Shown piece after piece: positions 54,817-64,000 of a DNA stretch of 64,000 bases; position 1 is the first letter of the stretch; each line of letters starts with the position of its first letter. Position numbers and translations under genes: made by a program. The stretch comes from Brachycybe producta (lineage: Eukaryota > Arthropoda > Diplopoda > Playtdesmida > Andrognathidae). The notes under the pieces are model-generated. The model searched no databases. It worked only from the letters and a program-made list of their open reading frames with translations, and was not told where the DNA came from. Where the stretch lies: contig JAUPFP010000001.1 of the NCBI GenBank assembly GCA_036925085.1, forward strand, positions 11,547,854 to 11,611,853, given 5' to 3'.

Positions 54817-54975
54817 TCAAACATTCTGTACTGCTTCTAACTGCACATTTCCCGGATTTACAGTAACAGAATGTGATGAATTGTATGTCTTATAAACACC
54901 CACCAATCGGTCTGCCAATTCAAACAGGTTGTTACGCAAAGAAATGACGATAAATTGGGCGTTTTTCGTTTGTTC
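54817..54975 (-). CDS. SMC4: SMC4 last coding exon
   Basis: 52 codons plus TGA: EQTKNAQFIVISLRNN, FELADRLVGVYKTYN, then a family-variable tail ending NV. Acceptor CGATTTAG. No AATAAA is obvious within the first 200 bp downstream; TTTATT on the plus strand near 54448 could serve. Confidence 0.92.
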   Translation of the reverse strand, partial: EQTKNAQFIVISLRNNLFELADRLVGVYKTYNSSHSVTVNPGNVQLEAVQNV

Positions 54976-57900
54976 CTAAATCGAAACACAAAAACAATGT
55001 TATTAATTTTTTATAAAATGTATTGTCAGGAGTTCGTCGCCGACAAAGACGAGATGCTTGACACACAAATAGCAAACATGGACCACATCTTATGGATACT
55101 AATATACCTAAAGTTGCAAATTAAAACCATGAAATTCTTTTCGCATATATGAGCATAGATGAGGCATGATAAGTTGACACTAAGGGTGTTTCAGATAATG
55201 AAGTTTACTAACCGTAGATAACGGATCTACCTTGTATATGTTTGTACAAGATGCAGAATTAACAACCACAAATAATTAAATTAACTAATTTAGTAATTTG
55301 TTGTATTTATTACAACCAAGAGTTGAAGTTTTCTAGCTGAAACAGTGTGAACGATTTTTTTTGGAAAATTAATTGACTCATTTTCAGTGAATGAAGAAAA
55401 GTAATTTACCAAAAGTAATTAATTACTGTATACAAATTACCTTTTCAAGTAATTTGCAATTCACCACATTACTTTTTAAATTCTTAAATTCTAATTACTT
55501 TCTTTTTCATCAAAAATTCAATTATTTCAACCATAACTTTACCCATTACTTTAAAAATTTGATGGTGTCAGAATTTGTATCCGTCTTCTGAGTTGCAATT
55601 GAAAACCAACACCAAACGAGTAATTGTAATTGCAGTAGAGTCCCGATTATCCGAATCAATGTGGACTAAGAACAGCTTGGATGCGGTCAAACCCAGTTAA
55701 CTCGGAATAGTGGAAGACAAAAGCCCATTAGTACTACTTTTCTCCCTTTGCAATTATGCATAAGAACATAAACAGCTCTGTAAAGTATCACTTAGCCTTT
55801 ATTTTTACCTTGTGCAGTCAACCATAAGCTCAAAAAAGACTAGTTCGGATAACACGAAGCCTCGGATAATTAATCGGGACTCTACTGTATTATCTTTTCA
55901 AAATGAAAAATTGTAATTATTTTCTTTTCATAATACTAATTTTAATTCTAATTAATTTTATTTAATTTTTTAATAATTTGTTATTATAATTAATTACTTT
56001 TTGGTTTCATTTTAATTAATTCATTTGAAAAGTAATGTGTCGAAACATCAATTTAAAATTTAATAAACTAAGGATTTTGTTGGGCCTTTTGTAATGTCAT
56101 GAAAAGTTATTTCAAAGTAACACATTTTCAAGCAAACTAGACCATAATTTCTTCTTTCCATGAGAGGAGCAATTTTTTTTATCAATATTTAAGTGACAGT
56201 AAACACTTTCTCAAGGAATAATTTAGAAAAGCGCAAAATTGAATGATATACAAAAAACGAGTTTTGTTATTGTGTTTACAAATGTGTCTACAATCCGTGC
56301 GCCATCTAGAACTAACGAACAAAGATCACTGCGATGAAACAAGTTACCTTTATGTAATGAGCAACAATGGTCACATTACGAAAATCGAGCGCTGCATCGA
56401 TCTCGTCCATAACGTAGAATGGCGTCGGCTTATAGTAGTGAAGTGCAAACACAAGGGCTAATGAGCTCAGAGTCTTCTCACCACCCGACAAATTCGAGAT
56501 GTTCTTCCACGACTTTCGAGGTGGACGGACACTATAAAATATAGTTAAAAGGAATGATCAGAATTTCATTTTTGGAAGCAAAATTTCAAAGTTTCATAGA
56601 AATTATTGGAATATCGATAAATAATTATATATATATTAATGCCAGGTCTCTGTGTGTGTAACGTCGGAATTTATATAAATTTGAATAAATGAACCGCTTT
56701 TTTTTCTCAAGGTCAACTATATGTTGCACACTCCCCATCAAAGAACCCCATGAAATTAAATTGGAGAGGGGAAAAGGTCGGAAAGTGTAGAAGGGGGAGA
56801 GGGAAAGAGAGAGAAACGTGGAGGGGGAAAAAGTGGGAGGGGGTGACTGAAATTGAAATGAAAGGAGTAAAAAAGGAACAAACGACGCGCATGCGCACAC
56901 CAGAGAAAATGAAATCTCATTTTCTCTTTCAAATATAAAAAGGGGAGGGGATAATAGTAGCAAAATTAAACTAGTTTATCACAGGCAATTGTGCCCAGCA
57001 TTAGAATTTCTTTTGCTCCGCCCTTTTATGAACGTCATCAATTTCTAATTGGTTTGTTACTTCATCTGACGTCATAAAAGGGCGGAGGAAAAGAAATTCT
57101 AATGCTGGGCACAATTTGCCTGTGAATTTTGCTCCCGTCATTTATGACGGGTTACCCCACTAGTATGTAATAATAACTAATGATTCGTCATGAGTACCAT
57201 CTCTCAGAAAACACTTTTCAACATGGCCCTAATTAGATTAGCATTTGTTTGCAATCTACAGGTGATTAAACAAAAAAGAAAACAACTCAAGCAACTAAAA
57301 GCATTCCAAACAACCGAACATTTAACATTCTAAGGGCCTCGTCTCACAAACAACTTTTAGTGACCGAGTTCAACTGCAAGATGTATCTGACTTGTTGCTA
57401 AACCACTGTAGTTGACTTTGATATCTTGAAAGTAGTTTAGTGTAGATCATTAAAGATAATTAATTTTCTAAGTTATATTATAACGTTAAAAGTGATGCTT
57501 CTTACAGCACAAATTAAAATATGACCTCAAAAACCATTTCTTTTTTTTTAGAGATTATTATTTTGAGACTTTCCTTGACTAACGCTTTAGTGTACATTTT
57601 AATAACGTTTCATATAACAGTAAAGCTTATTTCCGTTTTTTAAATATAGCTGATAATTCCATATAATCCAATTAAATATAGTAGATAATTCCATTCAAAC
57701 CCAACTTAATAGCAATATGCACAAGTACTCTAAATACATATTTCGTGTAAATTTCTTATTCCTAATTACCATAAAATAGTTTTATTCGTCCAGTCATTCA
57801 GTGAGAGGACTGGGTGTACAATAATTTAATCCCGTCCCTCCACTTGCTATTCTGTTGAGATATTCATAAATTATTGTTTTCTTGAGAGAATAATGTAATG

Positions 57901-58908
57901 GTTTCTCTTGCCTTCCATATATCACAGTGCTTCAATGATTCAAGTCATAGACCATGCCGCCTGAAACTGCCATGTTTTGAGCCTTTCCCAACTCTTGTGA
58001 TTAGCCTCAGAGAAGTATATATAAAAATATACTTAGCTTAATAATTTTGTTTCAAATGTGTTACCAATTAACTTTAAATAATTTCACTAGGGGAAAAAGT
58101 TAAAGGGTTATTTAGCTCAGTTAAGGTCGGGCCACACATGTCCGGGCTCAGTCAGGGCCGGAGGTCGGTTGAGTGACGGCCGTCACCCAATGAATTAATT
58201 GCACAGTTAAATTCAACGTGTCTGTTCTAACAACAGTGGGCCCGGTTAGATATTGTCACGTTTACTTTTTCCCCGATAACGGCCCGCTCTCGGTGTGCAG
58301 CCATATATCTTCAACGTTAAAAAAAAACACTCACGCCACGTCACAATCTTGAAGCAGAATGATAACGAGAATGAACACATCAAGTGTTTTCCACGAACAC
58401 GTGTGATTTGAGGTTACCTGGCCAAGACAGGGAAAGAGCGTGGCGGTCTTGCTGGCCTGTTTTGGGGGTCCTGACCTTAAAGGCGACGTTTTTATTTACA
58501 TATTTACTCTCATATTCGTATTCACTTTTAATTTTTCTCTGTGACTAATATCAACGAAGTCCTTAACCGAATGACTAAATGCTCTTAAGATATGTTTCTC
58601 AAAATTGCTCCAAATAAATTGTTTAATTCATGTTAGCAGAACTTGTCATGAATGCAACTTGTACAGTCTGTTTACCTGAAAACAATTCCATCCGAAAAAG
58701 GATCGAGCGAATTGACCAGTTCCAACTCTGCATCGCCTCCTAGCGTCAGCATCTGATACGTTTCCTTCAGTTTGTGAGAAATAATCTGAAAGCCGGCCAT
58801 AAATTCGTTGAGCCGTTGTTTGCGCAGATTATCGTGATGGTGACGTTGACTGTCGCGATCTCGTGTCACCTTATCGAACTCCTCAACTCGTTCGAGGTAT
58901 AATTGCTC
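54817..58908 (-). CDS. SMC4: SMC4 (condensin subunit), C-terminal three exons
   Basis: Three minus-strand exons encode the last 191 residues of SMC4, the ATPase core subunit of condensin that compacts mitotic chromosomes. Seen: LRKQRLNEFMAGF and LGGDAELELV in the first exon, then the ABC signature LSGGEKTLSSLALVFALH and Walker B FYVMDEIDAALDF in the second, then KNAQFIVISLRNNLFELADRL (D-loop/H-loop region) and a stop in the third. All phases close. The N-terminal head, coiled coils and hinge must lie right of 58908, beyond the window or in exons I could not find. The LSGGE and MDEID residues are intact, so nothing suggests a pseudogene. Confidence 0.93.
55633..55887. mobile_element. pogo/Tigger-like MITE in an SMC4 intron
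   Basis: Ends CAGTAGAGTCCCGATTATCC and the same in reverse (CAGTAGAGTCCCGATTAATT). Right flank TA; left flank TG, likely a mutated TA duplication. 255 bp, no ORF. Confidence 0.8.
56348..56531 (-). CDS. SMC4: SMC4 penultimate exon (signature motif and Walker B)
   Basis: Completes an AGT codon, then VRPPRKSWKNISNLSGGEK, ALVFALHYYKPTPF and VMDEIDAALDFRNV. Acceptor TTTTATAG, donor AAG|GTAACT, phase 0. It contains the two catalytic ABC motifs that complete the C-terminal half-ATPase. Confidence 0.94.
56660..57125 (-). repeat. Unclassified dispersed repeat, copy 2, with a 147-bp hairpin
   Basis: Reverse-orientation match of 2302-2743. Here the hairpin is complete: arms from 56979 and to 57125 (TCACAGGCAA, TTGTGCCCAGCATTAG, CCGCCCTTTTATGA) are nearly perfect over about 60 bp with a 30-bp loop. 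Located in an SMC4 intron. Confidence 0.7.
57131..58670. other. SMC4 intron, no gene
   Basis: AT-rich apart from a GC-rich patch at 58125-58310 with GGCC-rich inverted ends (GGGCCACACATGTCC near 58133 and GGTGTGCAGCC near 58295), perhaps a small MITE. CCCGTCATTTATGACGGG at 57136 is a short hairpin. No exon seen. Confidence 0.4.
58676..58908 (-). CDS. SMC4: SMC4 antepenultimate exon
   Basis: 77 codons plus two bases: LERVEEFDKVTRDRDSQR coiled-coil end, LRKQRLNEFMAGFQII and LGGDAELELVNSLDPFSDG. Acceptor TTTTTACAG, donor AG|GTAAAC. Confidence 0.93.
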
Positions 58909-60600
58909 CTGTAAAAATTCAAACATAGAAACCAAGAATAGTATAAGAAGAGGAACTTAGTAATAAATGAGACAATGTGGAATGACGAAATGGATTTGGA
59001 ATCAGCATCATAACAAAAATCAACTTGAATCGTAGATTTAATTTTTTCCGCATGGTACACTGTACTATAAGTCATTATTTGATCTAAACAGCTGTGTATG
59101 CAAATCAATCATTTCAGTGATTAAGTTGATAACTTGATGACTAGTATAAATTCATGTTCAGTAGAACCTCGGTTAACCGACCTCTGATCACCCCACTCCT
59201 CGGGCTAACAGACAGACACCACAACCGTTCCTTCCCAAAAAAATATTAACTAATTTACTATTACTTTTAATAGTACTAACTGTTTTAATTAAAATTGTTT
59301 TATTTTATGATAATGTATTTTTGTACAATTTCATAAATTATAATTGTATGTACAATTTGGTAATTATTAATATCTAAACTTTATTGCGCTCTGACTAACA
59401 CCGTATTACGATGAAAAACTAGTGACTAACTAAGATTTCTTAATCTTTTCTCGATTACAGATCCGAAAAAGACGTCCCAATATGTCCCCATCATTATTAT
59501 CAATCCCAGTCCTATTAGGTACCAAAATGATTTCAAAAAATGTCATTTTAGCGGGCACGTCGCCTCAATCCATATTGATAACACTAAATACTTTACTCTA
59601 ATGTAAGTAACAACTTTTTTAAAAAAATGTTCAGAGATCGCATGCCACGCCATCATTATTTGGTTCCTGATATACCACTATGTAATAATTAATGTAAAAA
59701 ACTTTTGTCATTTATGTCTTATAAAGTTTATTTTAATTATTAAAATTAGTCACAATTTTTTTATCAACTCAAAATCCTTAAAATGACCATGGAAATGACC
59801 ACATTGATACTTAAGTTTGGCTATTTTTTAAATTTTCATTAGCTTTTATTATGAATACATTTCGAGTTGACAAAAAATGTTTATTATTGCATATAAATTT
59901 TAAGTAATAATTAAAAAAAAATGTCTAACACAAAATCGACAAATTTTACAGGAATTTGTTTTAAAATATATTTAATTTTTGATTTCAATAAAGAGTTTCA
60001 TGAAATATTAGCATCTTCTGAACCTGGACCACGTCCCACACAGAGCGGGGTTGGTCAATAATGATGAAAGAAATTCAAACCCAGGACCAACGGCACCACA
60101 ATCGGAGGTTATCTCCCTTTTTATGAAATATTAACATATTGAAAAAAATTACCTGTAAAGTAACAAGTTTATAATTGCACTTTGGTTGCTATTTATTTTC
60201 CATAACAATCGTACCATGTAATTCAATGGGATTGGAACAGTACTTGGTATCAAATTAAATTTAACAATTACAACCGGAAGAATAAAATATTCCATTCTGT
60301 TTTAATGGAATTAAAATTCAATTTCATTAGAATTAAAATCAAACCTAATGCCATTTGGGATCAGAAAATGGTATTTAAAATATTTAAAGGTTTTAAAACT
60401 CGTCGCAGTCGCACAGTAGAGACGCCAGCGACGCACTCTGTGGTCGTCAGTCGCGTTTGCGTCAAACGAACTGCTCCGATGCAGAACTATTGAATCAAGT
60501 GTAGTCACTCATAGGGAATTCCACCTTTACACATATCAAAATTTCATTTTTCTAGAATACTCATCACGAATAGAAACACACAAAAGCTAGAAGCGGACTC
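58909..60600. other. SMC4 upstream intron or flank, no gene
   Basis: No further SMC4 exon recognised. One pogo-like end CAGTAGAACCTCGGTTAACC at about 59158 without a partner. Confidence 0.4.
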
Positions 60601-60671
60601 CATTTTGGCTATTATAAAATAGTAATGATATACGACCGTCATGTAAACTTCTTTCTAGACCACAATTAATA

Positions 60672-60886
60672 CGGTAGAACGTCGATTATTGGAACTAATG
60701 TCGGATATGCATAGTTTCAATAATCAAAACTTCACATAATATAACTCTCATTAAAAAAAGTGGAGAAGAGTAAGAAAAAACCGATTGCAAAGAATTTTTT
60801 TTTTATTTCCATAAGAATAAGTAAAAAATTGGTTCCGATAATCATCGGTTCAGATAACCAACGTTCCGATAATCGATGCTCTACCG
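60672..60886. mobile_element. Second pogo-like MITE
   Basis: Ends CGGTAGAACGTCGATTAT and CGGTAGAGCATCGATTAT in reverse, flanked by TA on both sides. 215 bp. Confidence 0.78.
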
Positions 60887-60953
60887 TATATGTAATAGCC
60901 TGTACAAATGTTTACCCTGAAGATGAGTCATAGTTGACTTGAAACGTTAGTTG

Positions 60954-63766
60954 TGTAACACTCAGCGATTCGTGACCCTCCCAGAATGCTAGCCTGGGGG
61001 GTGCGTGACTCATCTCTGTCCCTCCCTCTCTAAATTTAGACGTAAGTGGCGGAGTGATAAATTTAGAACCAGGGTCACTTGGACCTGGTTACACCCCGTA
61101 GGTGTACACAGGTCCAAGGTATAAAAGGGCTGTGTTCCTCTTTGTTCCTCGTCCACTCTTTCGCTCAACTTTTTGTACTATGTCAATTCTTTCCGTATCA
61201 CATCAAGGGCACGTGGATGCACCTTTGATTCTAAAACGTTCATTATTGTATCTCTTGATGTTTCTGAACAAGGATGAATATTCTGTTTATAATGAGAAAC
61301 TGCGTTGTCTTTATGTTTAGAAACTAACCCTTCTCTGAACAGGCCGGAGGCACCATAGGGCAAGAAGACATACGGAACTCTTACGGAGCACGTCTTCAGA
61401 TGGAAGAAAGAAGGAACATCGGCTATCAGAAGTGAACGGTAACCATCGTTCTGAAAGATTTCACCTCTACTCAGGAGGACGACTACAATCCATCATCATC
61501 CGCCTACTTTGGTTACTCCAATCTTACTCATGAGGCTACCACACGATCGAGGAAAGAGATGAGCTACCGATTTATGGTCAAAATTGCCATCATGCTCACA
61601 TTTGGTGGAGGAGCTCGACATGCCTACTCTGACCAGTTCACAGAAGCCGTCCTTTGTCCTAAGTCTAGTGATTGTGCCTCACGAGTCATCGTCCATCCTT
61701 TTTATGTGGAACCACATGTTGAAAGAAACTGGAGATCACATCAACAGCCGAATGCGTGGCGCCGTTTTTGTGTAAAACCACATGTCGAAAAAGACTGGAA
61801 ATAACATCAATGGTCGACCGCGTGGCTTTGTGTGGAATCACGTGTTGAAAGAGACTTGAGATGATATCAATGGTAGACCACACGGTTTTTTGTCTTTTGT
61901 CCATAGAGACACATGTTTAAAAAACTGCTTGCTGTATCGATATCCACTAAGCACACCATTAAGTTTCCATCCTTTGTTTTGTGTTTTATGTTAAATGTTC
62001 ATCATCACCTATACTCTTCACTCTTCTTTCCATTTTAGAGGCGCGTTTTTTATCAAACATTGAAACCATTGTTTGGTAAATAAACAAACAAGTTTCATCT
62101 ACATCTTTTTCATGTTTTTCAAGAGACGTGTCTTATCTTTTTCTTCAATCCACACTTTTCTTTCACCACATGAAAATTCATTGTTCCACCCTTCCCTTGT
62201 CTATAAACTTCATTTTTCTCTTAGAACACCTGCATCCCAAGTCATCATTTTCAAAACTCATCATCATCCTCTTAAAGAACACTTACATGAACTTTCTCCA
62301 TTGGACACCATTCAAGCCGGCCACCATCTTGGTTCGACCGGAAGTCATTCAAAAAAGCGCCAACAGAGCGGTTTTTTGCTCCATGTAAGCATCATTGTTG
62401 CTTCTTCTCTCCTCTTTTTGTTCTCTTCTCTTTTTCTCTCTTGAAGTGGGCCTGCATTTGCACACCCTCTGGTGAAGTTTCACTTTTTGCTCTTTTCCAA
62501 TCCAGTAGGCCGTGCATTAGCATGCCACCTATGGGATTTTCTCTTTGTTTTCTCTTCTCTACCAGTGGCTTTACATTAGTGCACCACTTGGTGGATTTTC
62601 TCTTTTGCTGTTTTTCTGTTCATCAGTATGTTTTTAATCTATGGACATCCACTTTTTGCACGTTGTCTGGCATCTTTTGGACACTTTCTTGTGAATTAAA
62701 TTCAGATTTTTCTGAATTTAATTTAATTTTTCCTCTGGCCGAATTTCTTTTTATTCTGATGACATTCAACTTGTGTCGGTACCACACTAGGGTGTCACTC
62801 AACTTTTAAAATTCAGTTTTTCTCACTTTTATTCATCTGAATCCACCATATTGGATTGAGACTCTTTGTTTTCTATCATGTTTTTTCTTGTGGAATCCAT
62901 CATTCTTTGGTGGATTCCATCTTCTTTGTTTTCTGGTGGATTCCATCTTCTTTGTTTCTCTGGTGATTTCCATTGTGTGGTTAACCATACTGGAAATTCA
63001 CTTCAGTTCTTATTTTCTCTTGTTCTTTTTGAATTTCCTCTTCTATTTTTGAGATTTTCCCTTTTTTTTATGAATTTTCTCTTGGTGGCTACATCATGCC
63101 CCCTGGTGGATTTTTTCTTTTTAACTACCATTTTTCATCATTTTGGAGTGGATGCACCTGCACGCCACCTGCCAAATTCCTCTTCATCACACTCACCATA
63201 GTTCCTCATCTGCTCTTGACTCTGTTTTTCAATCCAGAGACATCCATCAGTAAGGACCTCAAAATCTATCAATCTAAACATTTCTTCTTGTTTAGCAAAC
63301 TTTGTTCTTTGCTAAACAGTCATCAGTTTTATCTTTTTTCACTAAATTTAATTATTTTCAATAAGAAAAAGAATCTATTACTGTGTGATTGCCACACTTC
63401 GAATTCTCTCATCTTTAATTAAATTCAGCTTTCCTCATCTGCTCTTTTGCATAGGAGTTCCACCCATATTGGGCTCCTATCTGTGTGCTCTCTGCACACT
63501 CCTCTTCTTGTTTCTCAAGTGAACCTACAAGTGTGCAGTTACCGCATTTCTAGATTCACTTTTTCCAATTGTTTCGAATTTCATCCAGTGCGACTTTGGA
63601 TTGTGTGGTTTGCCACGCTTGAATTTTGCATTAAGGACCTACAGTTTCTTCATTGATGACTTTGAAACTCTCATATCCTCCACATGGTTGCCATATATAT
63701 ACCAGGTGTTGAGAGATTTTGTCAGTCTAATAAAATTCAATAAAGAACTTACATCTCAGTACACCA
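60954..63766 (+). repeat. Solo LTR, copy B (2.8 kb)
   Basis: Begins TGTAACACTCAGCG, ends GTACACCA, flanked by GTTG (60950-60953 and 63767-63770). TATA box GGTATAAAAGGG near 61119, start region GTTCCTCTTTGTTCCTCGTC-like, and two AATAAA signals at about 63730-63745 near the end. The interior is T/C-rich with imperfect repeats (GTGGATT, TGCACACC). Homologous to copy A at 42185-44462 in the opposite direction. Frames inside are shadows of low-complexity sequence. Confidence 0.8.
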
Positions 63767-64000
63767 GTTGGGGACCACGTTGAATCCACATGCCCAACTG
63801 AAGAACAACTAACAGCACAACCTCACACCTGGACTGATACAATGCCATTACATTCATAAGCATAGGTGAACCATCATAACTCGATTTATAAGAGTTTATG
63901 AAGGTGTCAATTACCAACAAATCGTGATTTACAGCAAAATTACACAATTAAAGAATGCACACCGAGTTACGCCTACACAACAATCCTGACTACCACGTGT

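Noticed and set aside
59158..59215. pogo-like end CAGTAGAACCTCGG
   Set aside because: No inverted partner within reach; only mentioned under the stretch.
60305..60508. Overlapping frames near 60.4 kb as an SMC4 upstream exon
   Set aside because: Translations do not resemble SMC4 and have no suitable splice sites.
62073..63422. Several 100-residue frames
   Set aside because: T/C-rich LTR sequence producing Phe/Ser/Leu-rich translations, no coding pattern.
42185..63766. Copies A and B as terminal inverted repeats of one giant transposon (Polinton-like)
   Set aside because: Between them lie SMC4 exons and unrelated TEs; copy B has its own 4-bp TSD.

Overview
This is an AT-rich window from an animal genome, most likely an invertebrate. 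The two host genes I can identify have introns, and their closest relatives are the animal GON4L and SMC4 families. Nearly everything else is transposable elements of many classes: Gypsy LTR elements, R2-, RTE- and CR1-like LINEs, a Penelope-like trace, Tc1/mariner, hAT, PIF/Harbinger-like, pogo-like and Mutator-like. The species cannot be told from the sequence alone.

Left part (1-16.1 kb): a minus-strand GON4L homologue. I built 12 exons (3203-16037) whose reading phases all close, 682 codons, with a start codon preceded by an in-frame stop. The 3' part of the gene lies left of the window. Its introns hold a decayed LINE, a 2.3 kb palindrome centred on a Tc1 derivative, a hAT MITE and several foldback elements.

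Middle (16-42 kb): an 8-bp-TSD hAT element with a Harbinger-like MITE nested in it (17.4-18.9 kb). Then comes an apparently intact 11.46 kb Gypsy element on the minus strand (20599-32060) with two 1097-bp LTRs that look identical, a 4-bp TSD (AAAT), a PBS, a PPT, gag and a 2.1 kaa pol. Pol is reached through a classic -1 frameshift signal (GTTAAAC followed by TAG and a hairpin), and it carries about 750 extra C-terminal residues with no domain I recognise. The Gypsy element sits beside, probably inside, the 3' UTR of a decayed R2-superclade LINE (32.1-35.3 kb). Upstream of that LINE are two solo LTRs only 40 bp apart (35345-36619 and 36660-37594), each with its own TSD. A long-TIR element with a decayed PIN-like protein follows (38.4-40.9 kb).

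Right part (42-64 kb): an LTR-like repeat, a YqaJ exonuclease fragment, the 5' end of another Gypsy-like element with hairpin repeats, an RTE LINE invaded by a 34-bp minisatellite, a Mutator-like transposase remnant, more TIR elements, and the last three exons of SMC4 (minus strand, 54817-58908). The end of the window is a 2.8 kb solo LTR (60954-63766, TSD GTTG) of the same family as the 42-44 kb copy.

The best candidates for something undescribed are the Gypsy element's long C-terminal Pol extension with its frameshift signal, the CRE/X-box/TATA promoter module shared by two diverged LTR families, and the intronic Tc1-centred palindrome. All family names rest on motif recognition by eye; no database search was run.
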